NCBI GenBank assembly: GCA_963575745.1
Contig: CAUYUJ010003425.1
Location: forward strand, 350,630 to 414,629
DNA from: Prorocentrum cordatum
Lineage: Eukaryota > Sar > Dinophyceae > Prorocentrales > Prorocentraceae
Direction: 5' to 3'
DNA: 64,000 nt
Shown in pieces: positions 53,808 through 64,000 of the stretch (position 1 is its first letter; every line of letters starts with the position of its first letter). The notes beneath the pieces are model-generated. The model had not been told where the DNA came from and searched no databases. It was given only the letters and a program-made list of their open reading frames with translations. The translations under genes and the position numbers were made by a program.

Positions 53808-55380
53808 GCTCCCGCTCGAGACTTCATTTTTTTCCCAACCATCCTGTGGTGTTGGGTCCTCGTTTTGAAGAGACGGTCCCCGCGTCTCCTCCCGTGCCCC
53901 CCCCCAGTGGGGGTACCACCTGCGTCTGCCACACCCAGCACAGCGTTTCGTGTCTTCATAGGGAGCTCCCACGAAGGCCCGAGTGGGGGGTACCACATGC
54001 GTCCGCCACACTCAGTACAGCGTTTCGTGGCCCCATAGTGAACTCCACGAAAGGCTCCAGTGGGGGGTACCACATGCGTCTGCCACACCCAGTACAGCAT
54101 TTCGTGGCCCCATGGGGAGCTCCACCGAAGGCACCAGCGGGGGGTACCACATGCGTTTGCCGCACCCAATGCAGCGTTTCGTGGCCCCATAGGGAGCTCC
54201 ACGTAAGGTCCCAGTGGGGGTACCACATGCGTCCGCCACACCCAGTACGGCGTTTCATGGCCCCATAGGGAGCTCCGCGTGAGGCCCCAATGGGGGTGGC
54301 CACATGCGTCCACCACACCCAGTACAGCGTTTCGTGGCCCTATAGGGAGCTCCATCATAGGCCCCAGTAGGGGTGGCCACATGCGTCCGCCACACCCAGT
54401 ACAGCGTTTCGTGTCCAGTGGGACTGTCCGCATGCGCCCCGCACGCCCAATTTGGTATTTTCACCCACCCAGTACAGCGTTTCGTGGCCCCATAAGGGGG
54501 CTCCACGTAAGGCCCCAGTAGGACCGCCCGCAGGCGTCCCGCATACGCAATTTGACATTTTCACTCACTCAGTACAGCGTTTCGTGGTCCCAATAGGGAA
54601 CCCCACCGAAACCCCCAGTGGGACCGTCCACATGCGTCCCACACACCCAATTTGGTAGCCAGTGGGGCCGTCCGCATGTGTCTCGCACACCCAATATGAC
54701 ATTTTCGCCCACCCACTATGGCGTTTCGTGGCCCCATTAGGAACTCCACCGAAGCCCCCAGTGGGACCGTCCGCATGCGTCCCGCACACCCCATTTGGTA
54801 TTTCACGTGCCCAGTACAGCGTTTCGTGGCCTCATAGGGAGCTCCACCGAAGCCCCCAGTGGGACCGTCCGCGTGCGCCCCGGAAGCGCAGTTTGGCATT
54901 TTTACCCACCCAGTACAGCGTTTCGTTGCCCCATAGGGAGTTCCACGTAAGGCCCCAGTGGGACCGTCCGCATGCGCCCCAGAAGCCAGCTTTGGCATTT
55001 TCGCCCGCCAAGTAAAGCGTTTCCGTCCGCATGCGTCCCGCACACCCACTAGGACATTTTCACCTCCCCAGTGCAGCGTTTCGTGGCCCTATCGGGAGCT
55101 CCACAGACGGCCCCAGTGCTCCCGCCCGCATGCGTTCCCCCCCCACCCAGTGCAGCGCTTCGTGGCCCCATACGGCGCTTCACCGAAGAAGGTATTCACA
55201 ATTGCGGTACTTTCAACTGCATATGGTTGGGTCCTTCGCCAGGATTATTTTCACTCAGAGTCGGTACTCTTGCTCGCCGCCGAAAACCGCCGCCCCAACA
55301 AAACCAGCGCTCCCGCCAGAGACTTCCTCCCGTGGCGCCCAACTCTCTTTTGAATCGGCGCCGCCCCCAGCAAGAACAAC
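53808..55380 (+). repeat. Higher-order tandem array, large unit 1
   Basis: Starts GCTCCCGCTCGAGACTTC and CCAACCATCCTGTGGTGTTG. It then carries short units of about 75 bases (GTACCACATGCGTC, CCACACCCAGTACAGCG, TTTCGTGGCCCCATAGGGAG), followed from about 54,410 by long units of about 98 bases with an added CCCAATTTGGCATTTTCACC-type insert, and ends with GGTATTCACAATTGCGGTAC and GGTTGGGTCCTTCGCCAGG. Confidence 0.92.
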
Positions 55381-57080
55381 GCTCCCGCTCGAGACTTCGA
55401 TTGTTTTCCCAACCATCCTGTGGTGTTGGGTCTTCGTTTCGAAGACACGGTCCCCGCGTCTCCTCCTCCCGTGCCCCCCCCCCCAGTGGGGGTACCATAT
55501 GCGTCTGCCACACACAATACACCGCTTCGTGGCCCAATAGGGAACTCCACGTGAGGCCCCAGTGGGGGTACCACATGCGTCCGCCACACTCAGTACAGCG
55601 TTTCGTGGCCCCATAGGGAGCCCCACCCAAGGCACCAGTGGAGGGTACCACATGCGACTGCCACATCCAATGCAGCGTTTCGTGGCCCCATAGGGAGCTC
55701 CACGTGAGGCCCCAGTGGGGGTGGCCACATGCGTCCACCACACCCAGCACAGCGTTTCGTGGCCCCATGGGGAGCCCCACCCAAGGCCCCAGTGGTGGTG
55801 GCCACATGCGTCCGCAATACCCAGTAGAGCGTTTCGTGGCCCCATGTGGAGCTCCATCATAGGCCCCAGTAGGGGTGGCCACATGCGTCCGCCACATCCA
55901 GTACAGCGTTTCGTGGCCAGTGGGACCGTCCGCATGCGTCCCGCATGCGCAATTTGGCATTTTCACACACCCAATATAGCGTTTCGTGGCCCCATAACGG
56001 GGGCTCCACGTAAGGCCCCAGTGGGACAGCCCGCATGCGTCCCGCACACGCAAATTGACATTTTCACCCACCCAGTACAGCGTTCCGTGGCCCCAATGGG
56101 GAGCTCCACCGAAGCCTCCAGTGGGACCGCCCACATGCGTCCCACACACCCAATCTGGCAGTTTCACCCACCCGGTGCAGCGTTTCGAGGCCCCATAGGA
56201 CGCTCCACCGAAGCCCCCAGTGGGACCGTCCGCATGCGTTCCGCACACCGAATATGACATCTTCACCCACCCAGTATAGCGCTTCGTGGCCCCATTAGGA
56301 GCTGCACCGAACCCCCCAGTGGGACCGCCCGCGTGCGCCCTGGAAGCGGAATTTTGCATTTTCACACGCCCAGTGCAGCTATTCGTGGCCCCACTAGGAG
56401 CTCCACCGAAGCCCCCAGTGGGACCGTCCGCGTGCGCCCAGGAAGCCAACTTTGGCATTTTCACCCACCCAGTATAGCGCTTCGTGGCCCCATTCGGAGC
56501 TCCACCGAAGCCTCCAGTGGGACCGTCCGCATGCGCCCCGGAAGCGCAATTTGGCATTTTCACACACCCAGTGCAGCTATTCGTGGCCCCACTAGGAGCT
56601 CCACCGAAGTCTCCAGTGGGACCGTCCGCGTGCGTCCGGGAAACGCAATTTGGCATTTTCACCCACCCAGTGCAGCGTTTCGTGGCCCCATTGGAAGCTC
56701 CACCGAAGCCCCCAGTGGGACCGTCCGCGTGCGCCCAGGAAGCTAACTTTGGCACTTTCACCCACCCAGTAAAGCGTTTCGTGGCCTCATAGATAGCTCC
56801 ACTGAAACCCCCAGTGGGACCGTCCGCATGCGTCCCACGCACCTAATTCGGCATTTTTACTTATCCAGTACAGCGTTTCGTGGCCCCATAGGGAGCTCCA
56901 CCGACGGCCCCAGTTTTACCGTCCGCGTGCGTTCCCCCCCACCCAGTGCAGCGCTTCGTGGCCCCATACGGAGCTTCACCGAAGAAGGTATTCACAATTG
57001 CGGTACCCACAACTGCATATGGTTGGGTCCTTCGCCAGGATGATTTTCACTCAGAGCCGGTGTTTCTGCTTGCCGCCGCC
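55381..57080 (+). repeat. Higher-order tandem array, large unit 2
   Basis: Repeats the order of unit 1: the same opening words, short units to about 55,920, long units to about 56,970, then the same closing words. It differs in the number of long units. Confidence 0.92.
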
Positions 57081-57830
57081 TGCCGTTTGACGCTGGATTG
57101 GCGCCCAAGTTTCTTTTGAATTGGCGCCGCCCCCAGCAAGAACGACGCTCCCGCTCGAGACTTCTTGCTTTTTACTCAGAGCTGGTGCTCTTGCCGCCGA
57201 AAGCCGCCACCCCAACAATACCAGCGCTCCCGCCCGAGACCCTTCCCGTTCCTCCTTTTTTTTACTCAGAGCCAGTGTTTTTGCTTGCCGCCGAAATCCG
57301 CAGCCCCAACAAAACAGCGCTAACGCCCGAGACTTTCCTCCCGTTCTGTGCTGGACTGGCGCCCATCTCTCTTTTGAATCGGCGCCGCCCCCAGCAAAAA
57401 CGACGCTCCCGCTCACGATTTTTTCACCGAAAACCGCCGCCGCAACAAAACCAGCGCTGCCGCCCGAGACTTCCTCCCGTTTACGCTGGATTGGCGTCCA
57501 AGTCTTTTTTGAATTGGAGCCGCCCTCAGCAAGAACAACGCTCCCGCTCGAGTCTTCCTCCCTTTTTCCTGAAGACGGTGCTGTTCCTCGCCGCCAACAG
57601 CCCCCGTCCCGACTAAACCGCAGCTACTGCTCGAGGCTTCTTCCCTTTTTGCTCAAGGCGGTGTTCCTCCTCGCCGCCGACAACCGCCTTCCCAACAGAA
57701 CCAGCGCTTCCGCTCGAGACTTCGTGGTTCTTCACGCTGGACTAGCGCCCTACTCTCTTCTGCATTGGCGCCGCTCCCAGCAACAACAAGCACCCCTGCT
57801 CGAGACTGCCTCCCTTTCTATGGGGCTCCA
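57080..57830 (+). repeat. GGCGCCGCCCCCAGCAAGAA repeat block
   Basis: Four to five imperfect units. GAATTGGCGCCGC and AACGCTCCCGCTCGAGACTT words recur near 57,118, 57,377, 57,512 and 57,765, alternating with GCCGCCGAAAACCGCC. Related single boxes occur at 53.8 and 55.3 kb. Confidence 0.75.
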
Positions 57831-58160
57831 CTGGCGGTCTCGCATCGGCGCAGCAGGGCGCGGGCATGTGTTTGCGGGCAGGGATATGTTCAAATTCCTC
57901 GGAGGAGGTGTTTGCAAGACCTCATTGGGCGGAAGATCTGGGAATTGGAATAACGGACATCCGCGATAGAACAATAATCCCCATGATGGGGATGGTTATC
58001 ATGATGGTCGCATGCTACGTGTGGAAGCATCGTGCATGAGGGTAAAATGATAGTTGTTGTTGGTATTGTTGTTGGTGTCGTTGTGGTGGTTGTGGTTTTT
58101 GTTGTGGTTGTTGTTTTTGGTGTTGTTGTTGCTGTTGTTTTTGTGGAGCTCTCACTGGTG
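57830..58160. other. No gene; GTT/GTG-rich stretch
   Basis: 58,045-58,145 is an imperfect GTTGTTGTGGTTG repeat. The rest shows no coding signal. Confidence 0.6.
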
Positions 58161-58850
58161 CGCATGATGGTTTTCAGTTGAAGTGCAGCCTTCGGAGCTT
58201 GCACTCTGTTTTTGTATCAGGGAAGTCTCCCTGCTCATGCTGCAGTGTTGGGCCCCGAACTACAACAACAGCAACGGCTCCCGCCTGGTACTTCCTCACA
58301 ATCTATTCCACAATCGCGCTCTTGTGCGGGAATTCCTCACACATTTTGCCGGAGTCGCGCTCTCGCGTGGGACGTCCACGCAATTTATTCAGAAGCCGCG
58401 CCGCCGACATTCAGGAATCACACTCTCGCCTTGGCCTATCTCGCGATTTACTTAGGAATCGCGCAGTCGCTTGAGACTTCCCTTCGATTCATACAGGACT
58501 CACGCTTCAGCAACCCGCCTGCTTGACCTGGCCGCCTGGGCCAGCCTTCCCGCCCCGCCCGCTAGTGTCTGCCCGCTAGATCTGCCCGTTTGGTTCTGAC
58601 ATGTGTTTTCCGCTCCTAGCCCCTCTCCTGTTAATTTCTCTCGTGCCCCCCCATCCATCTCCCTCCCCTTTCCATCCGTCATCTCTTCCCCTGTTTAAGG
58701 GGCTGCGCTAAATGCGCGTGGCAGGTCAGGAAGATCTACCTTGAAGGGGGTACGATCGAAGACGAAGAGGGCGGGTACCGAGGGTTTGGGATATACGTGC
58801 CGAATGTCACGCGAGCAGATAGGAGCGAACAGTCTCACGTAAACTTACTA
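58160..58850 (+). repeat. Repeat R, forward copy 5, with exon-like segment at 58,700-58,724
   Basis: TTGCACTCTGTTTTTGTATC, an ACAACAACAGCAACGG tract, GCGCTCTTGCGCGGG boxes, a pyrimidine tract ending TTTAAG, 25 bases, then GTCAGG. The core has ATCGAAGACGAAGAGGGCGG. Confidence 0.85.
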
Positions 58851-59590
58851 TTGTTGTTGATGTTGTTGAGTTTTCATTTCGACAGGTGATTATTGTTCAT
58901 CCCACTCCGGTTCACCTCCTGTTCTTTCAATTGAAGTGTTCTTCCCAGGCCTCGCACTCTGTTTTTACCAGGGGAAGTCTTCCTCAGATTGGGTTGTTGG
59001 CCCTCGAACTACAAAGCAGCGACTCCCGCCTGATACTTTCTCAGATTTGTTTTCAATTTTGCGCTCTCGCGCGGGATTTCCTTGCATATTATGCAGGAAT
59101 CGCGTTTTCGCGTGGGAACGCGAGAGGGCGATTCCTGCATAATTCGGACGCCGCGCCCTCGACGCTTAGGAATCGCGCTCTCGCTCTGGCTTTTCTCATG
59201 ATTTAATTGGGAATCGCGCTTTCGCTCGAGACCTCGCGATTTACGCAGGATTCGCGCTTCAGCAACCCGTCTGCTCGACCTGGCCGCCTGGGCCACCCTT
59301 CCCGACCCACCCGTCAGGGTCTACCCGCCCGACCAGCCTGTCTGGTTCTGCCACGCGTTTTTTGCTCCTAACCCCCTCCTAATCTTTCTCTCGCCCCATC
59401 CTTCTCCCTTTAACCTCCGTCCGTTCTCGCTTCCCCTGTTTTAGGGGCTGTGCTGCGCCAGTTGCACTTGACAGGTAAGGAGGACCTACACCCAAAGGGA
59501 TACGCTCGAAGACGAAGAGGGCGGGTATCGAGGGCTTGGAATATTCGTGTCGAACGGCACGCGAGCAGGTAAGAGCGAACAGCCTTAAAA
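58850..59590 (+). repeat. Repeat R, forward copy 6, with exon-like segment at 59,445-59,474
   Basis: Same order as copy 5. TTTTAG, a 30-base segment ending TTGACAG, then GTAAGG. The five extra bases are inside the exon-like segment. Confidence 0.85.
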
Positions 59591-60395
59591 TGATTGTTTG
59601 AGTTCAATTTCGAAATAACTCTTAGTAGTGCACTTCGTGTTTTTAACTAAAGTACGCCTCTGATGGCTCGCACCCGCTTTTTTTGTTCCATGGGAGAGTC
59701 TTGGTCCTCAAACTGCGTTGTTGGCTCCCGGTTGCAGTAAGAGCACCACCACCAACAATTTCAACACCAACAGCAGCACCAACAACACCAACAGCAGCAA
59801 CAGCAGCAACAACGACAACGGCTCCCGCCTGACACTTCGTAACCATTTATTTCAATTCGCGCTCTCGCGCGGGACCTCTTCAGAACTTATGCAGGAATCG
59901 CGCTTTCGCTTGGTACTTCTTCATAAGGTATCGCGGCGCCGTGCTCCCAATACTCAGGAAACACGCTATCGTTTTGGAATTCCTCACGATCTGCTTGGGA
60001 ATCGCGCTATCGCTCGACACTTCCTTGCGATTCATATTGGACTGGCGATTCAGCGACCCGCCCGCCTGAACCAGCCGTCTGGGCCCGCCCGCCCGACCTG
60101 CCCGTGGGGGTTCGCCCGCCCGACCCGCCCGTCTGGTTCTGCCGTTCGCTCTCCTCTTCCTGACCCTCCTTGAACTCTTTCTCGTGCTTCATCCTTCTCC
60201 CTCTCCTTTATCTTTTGCCTCCTCCCCTCCTTCCCCCTGTTTTAGAGGCTGCGCCAGCCACACGCGGCAAGTAGGGACGACACACGCCCACAGGGGGTAC
60301 TATCGAAGACGAAGAGGGCGGGTATCGAGGGTCTGGGATACACGTGTTGGATGGCTCGCGAGCAGGTAGGAGCGCACAGTCTAAACATGATTGGC
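59590..60395 (+). repeat. Repeat R, forward copy 7, with exon-like segment at 60,246-60,270
   Basis: Same order. TTTAG, a 25-base segment ending GCGGCAA, then GTAGGG. The core ends GCGAGCAGGTAGGAGCGCAC. Confidence 0.85.
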
Positions 60396-61555
60396 GCTGC
60401 TGTTGCTGCTGCGACCACGCCAGTGGGTAGAGAGACTGGTCTCCGATCGAACCTCGCTGCTCTCTCCCTTCATCCTCCGTCCTCGGCCCTCCCTCTTCCA
60501 TCCTTCTTCCACCCGGGCGCCAACGGCGCCCCCTCTTGAAGTTCTTCTTCAACATGCTCGTGATGCCTGGCAATAAGGCCGGGCCCCCGCGGGCTCTTTT
60601 TCGCCCCGAGCGTTCGAGCGAGCACGACCCGTCGTCGAAGCCTGCGTTGCATCAGCCCTCTTCCACCGTTGCGCCCTCTTCATTTGCCCTCCGCCTTTCT
60701 CCCGCATCGGTGTGTCCACGAAGCGGACACCGCGGACCTGTCAGACAAGTCTCACGCTTTTGCCCTGCAAGCTGTCCTGCTGATTTGGCTTCAGAGCAGG
60801 ACTGAGCCCGTTTTGGACGGCTAGCAACCGCCCGAGCAAGCTGGTTTCTGGACCTATGCAACGTTGTCGAAGCGTTCTGTACGTTGGCAATGGCTCAGGG
60901 TGTGTCTCGAGAGTGGCACAGCAGTTTGGACAGCGCCACTCAGGAGTGACAGAGCAGTTGCTTAAGGTATCAAGCGGTTCCGTGTGCGAGGTAGGTGCAG
61001 CTCCAGGCGTTTGCGATGTATTTTTTCTGATCCGACGCTTGCTATCATGATTGGTGTGGCCAGAAGACCTCTACGATTTCAGAGGCATGGCACAACACTG
61101 CGCGTTGGGCTCAACGTCTTTGATCAAACAATTTTGCTGGAGGTATTCTGTCAGAATGCCACGAAGGGAGTCCAGGAATTATAGTTTCCTTGTTCGATTC
61201 AACGTGCCGCTTCGTGATGAGAAGCTGGCGACTGGCAGACGACGCAGTGTTGTCCAGGGGGCTTGTTACCCAGGCGAAACGGATGCTGTCAAGCGGTGCA
61301 AATTCGGCAGGGGCTTTGGGATTGTAGCTGCGCCTGGACAAGGCGCATTTGCACAGCCTTGGGCGTCGCGTAATGGGGGGGGCGATGAATTGGAGGGCAG
61401 CGAGGGCTGCAGAAACGGGCCCTTGGGGCCCTTTGGGGCCCCAGAAGGGGCCCTTTCGGGGCCGAGAAGTGCACCCTGTCTTTCCCTCCATGAATCACCC
61501 TCCCACCAAGCCGCTCCTAAGAGCTTGGAAGCGCGGGTCCCGTGGACGGCGCCTC
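60395..61555. other. Low-repeat stretch, possible unrecognised coding on plus
   Basis: A plus frame from 60,856 (SVLYVGNGSGCVSRVAQQFG) meets one TGA at about 61,048 and continues open to 61,611 (FLVRFNVPLRDEKLATGRRR). Composition is less biased than in repeats. I cannot assign a family, and plus orientation would be unique in this window. GGGGCCCTTTGGGGCCCC palindromes lie at 61,425-61,465. Confidence 0.25.
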
Positions 61556-61561
61556 AATTCG

Positions 61562-61720
61562 GGCGACGAAGTCTATACATATCCACTTCTCCCTTGCCAG
61601 GCCCATCCTGAACCCGGGCTGTATACGACCTCCTGGTAATGCCAGAAGGGCGTGGCGTATGCACCGCTCGGGTTCAGGATGGGCCTGGGCAGGGATCAGT
61701 GGATATGTGTAGATTTCGCC
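61562..61720. mobile_element. Fold-back element 1 (arms of about 65 bases)
   Basis: 61,562-61,627 and 61,656-61,720 are inverted repeats with about ten mismatches (both contain GGCCCATCCTGAACCCG or its complement and CATATCCACT or its complement), with a 28-base loop. It looks like a non-autonomous MITE-like hairpin; no flanking target duplication was recognised. Confidence 0.65.
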
Positions 61721-62047
61721 ACCCTATCAACGCACACGTGGATGGGCTGCACGAAGGTTTTGTCGCACAATCCCCTGACGTGCGCACGCGTGCGCGGGCC
61801 CAGTTTTTCTTACTACCGCCCTTCCTGCGCCGACCAAGGGGCAGGAGGCTGCGCGCATCAAGAGAGCCCCGGAATCACACTTCTGTGATGCTTCGGGGCT
61901 CAAGAGACGGGGGTCCATGCAAACTGGGGTCAGCCAGGGCGCTGGATCTTGCAGGATCCTGCAGGGCACTGACCTGGGTTTGGGTGCAGGATCCTGCAGG
62001 GTTCTGCGGGGTCTTGCAAAGCCTGGCTGACGCGGGGCTGGATTGAC

Positions 62048-62236
62048 CCGGGTCAGTAGATTCGGGGGCCGCATGCGAACCCGACCCCCACTTCCCACGA
62101 TTTCTGAGGGGAGGGTGGGGTTCACTTCGCTCGGGAGCTTCCTAACGAAGTGAACCCCACCTTCCCCCTCAGAAATCGTGGGGGGTAGGGGTAGGGTTCG
62201 CATGTGGCCCCCGAATTGCCCCGGGTCAGTAGATTC
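62048..62236. mobile_element. Fold-back element 2 with 16-base flanking direct repeats
   Basis: Arms 62,063-62,130 and 62,147-62,213 pair over about 67 bases with about six mismatches; the outer ends are CGGGGGCC and GGCCCCCG. The identical word CCGGGTCAGTAGATTC lies at 62,048-62,063 and 62,221-62,236. This fits a hairpin MITE with a long target duplication, or insertion into a pre-existing repeat. Confidence 0.75.
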
Positions 62237-62423
62237 CCGAATGTTGCCGCTGCGCGTCCCCCCACCAGCCCATCTGGCACCGATTCCGAATTCCCTGATG
62301 GCTGGCGCGCTTTTTCACGCGGGGCGCCCTCGAGGGCGCGAGGGGATGCGCGCTCCGCGCTTCGCGGTTCGGCTCCAGTTCCTCCTTGTGCTCTTCTTCT
62401 CCCCTGGGGGGCGTCGCGAGTGG

Positions 62424-62470
62424 GCGAAGTCAGTCGCGCTTCGCGCTTCGCGCGGCGCGAAGCGCGAAGT
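62424..62470. repeat. GCGCTTCGCG hairpin
   Basis: CTTCGCGCTTCGCGC and GCGAAGCGCGAAG face each other around GGC, a near-perfect stem. A 16-base palindrome GCGCCCTCGAGGGCGC lies near 62,322. Confidence 0.75.
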
Positions 62471-62781
62471 TGGGCGCCCTTGCTTCATGGGGCTGCGTGC
62501 CACGGGCGCGCGTAGGCAGGATCAGTGCGACACTTGGCTGAAAGTGGCCTCTACAGTTTCGCAGGTGCTTGCGGGCCTCCCCAGGGAACGACCCCGTGGG
62601 ACTTTTCAAGTTTTCGCGAGTTGCCAGCGGCGGTCGATATCAGTGCTCCCCTCCTGATTTAGATTTCGCGGGCTACAAATCGAACGGCCAGCCGCCTTGA
62701 CAAGAGGAGCACAAGAGCGTGCCGTGACACGAAGACGGGGGGGGGCGGCGGCCGCCCAGTCACGTTACCTTCGCATTCTTT

Positions 62782-62993
62782 AGGCCTCCAAGATGGGGTC
62801 GGAGTAGATGGGGTCGGAGGATCGCGCCGCATCGCCGATGCATCGGCGATGCGGCTCGATGCGGAGCCCGATTTGCTTTACGCGGACGTCGCCGACGCGT
62901 CGCCGACGTTGCCGATGCATCGCTGGTACATCGGCGATGCCGATGCGGCGCGATCCTCCGACGCCATCTACTCGGACCCCATCTAGGAGGCCT
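62782..62993. mobile_element. Fold-back element 3 (53-base arms)
   Basis: 62,782-62,834 and 62,941-62,993 are inverted with three mismatches in 53; the ends are AGGCCTCC and GGAGGCCT. The interior holds a further palindrome ATCGCCGATGCATCGGCGAT. No coding capacity. Confidence 0.8.
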
Positions 62994-63134
62994 CTAATTC
63001 TCGCCCGAAGCTTCTTCTGTTCGCTGGAGGGCCTCCCGTATGGACGCCGCCTCCCGGTTCTTCGTGGCAGCGGCAGGGTGCGAAGAAGCCAGGCGTCAAT
63101 CAGGAAGGCCCTCTCGAGCCTTCCCGCGGAAGCA

Positions 63135-63643
63135 GGAGGAGTATGGCGATGACGGTGATTGTGATGGTGTTTGCGATGATGCTGAAGATGATGATGCTGA
63201 TGATGATGATGCTGATGTTGTTGATGATGATGATGAGGAGGAGCAGACGGAGGAGGAGGAGGATGAACAGGAGGAGGAGGAGCAGGCTGCTGCTGACGAT
63301 GATGAGGATGACGTTGATGATGAGGAGGATGAGGAGAATGATGAGGAGGATGAGGGTGATGGTTATGATGATTATAATGATACTGCTGATGCTGAGGCTG
63401 ATGATGCTGCTGCTGATGATGATGATGATGATTATTATGATAGGGATGATAATGATGATGCTGCTGATGATGATGATGATGATAGTGATGATGATGCTGA
63501 CGACGATGATGATGATGATGATGCTGATGCTGATTTCGATCATTTTGATGATGATGCCGATGATGATGATGATGATGATGATGATGGTGATGATGATGGT
63601 GGTGATTGTGATGATGTTGATGATGATGAAGGTGGTGGTGTTA

Positions 63644-63679
<36 letters not shown>

Positions 63680-63834
63680 CTGATGATGATGATGATGATG
63701 GTGACGGTGATGGAGATGGTGATGGTGATGCTTATGGTGATGGTGATGTCGATGGTGATTGTGATGGTGGTGATGATGATGATGACGGTGATGCTGATAG
63801 TGATGGTGATGATTAATGATGATGACAATGATGG

Positions 63835-63907
<73 letters not shown>

Positions 63908-64000
63908 ATGATGCTGATGATGATGATGAAGGTGGTCGTGATGGTGATGGTGATGATGATGGTAGTGGTGAGGGTGATGGCCATGTCGATTGTGGTGATG
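63135..64000. repeat. (GAT)n array reaching the window end
   Basis: GATGATG with GCT, GGT, GAG and TAT interruptions over 865 bases. It encodes an Asp-rich plus frame of about 258 codons and an Ile-rich minus frame. I regard both as artefacts, although the plus frame begins before the array at 63,040. Confidence 0.95.

Noticed and set aside
63040-63816. Asp-rich acidic protein of 258 codons
   Set aside because: It is a GAT microsatellite; no other coding evidence.

Overview
The window looks like nuclear DNA of a repeat-rich, GC-rich protist, most probably a dinoflagellate. Four observations point that way. Every gene-like segment I can support reads on the minus strand, which resembles the long co-oriented gene arrays known in dinoflagellates. 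The introns I can place use a mixture of GT, GC and GA donors with AG acceptors. Two of those introns carry terminal inverted repeats, as introners do. Between genes there are many kilobases of micro- and minisatellite. I see no bacterial operons, no rRNA or tRNA gene and no CRISPR array. The organism assignment is an inference; another repeat-rich alga is possible.

Coding content, in order of minus-strand transcription: a short gene of unknown function ending in an acidic tail (39,848-39,164); a 207-residue coiled-coil protein in two exons (26,587-25,537); a KDZ-type DNA transposase in three exons (22,447-18,506); a DUF3987-like P-loop ATPase in about three exons (17,962-14,676); an unassigned exon-like ORF (8,967-8,554); and a broken or multi-exon gene of unknown function (4,858-2,964). 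The transposase and the P-loop gene lie head to tail about 0.5 kb apart and are the most informative part of the window. They may belong to one mobile element, but element ends were not found.

Non-coding layout. 0-2.8 kb: trinucleotide, CT and AT tracts, then a GGGACAGTG minisatellite between opposed copies of a TTCGAA-containing motif. 5-8.5 kb: a diverged dispersed repeat. 9.3-9.84 kb: a pentamer array that changes from TTAGC through ATAGC to AAAGC. 9.96-11.96 kb: inverted copies of a family here called R. 12.66-14.43 and 28.6-29.25 kb: two arrays of the heptamer CCCGGCA. 22.5-35.7 kb: long GGA/TCC, CA, GT and GGGAGG tracts with collagen-like 9-bp repeats. 27-28, 36.5-38.8 and 39.9-46.1 kb: a 10-12 bp periodic CCAAGAGGC repeat, including three tandem copies of a unit of about 1 kb at 42.6-45.7 kb. 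47.5-53.6 and 58.2-60.4 kb: forward R copies, six of which contain a 25-30 nt exon-like segment between an AG acceptor and a GT donor. 51.37-52.58 kb: a 103-bp satellite. 53.8-57.1 kb: a higher-order duplicated tandem array. 61.5-63.0 kb: three fold-back hairpin elements. 63.1-64 kb: a GAT array.

Most of the very long open frames in this window are artefacts of stop-free repeats and are not genes.
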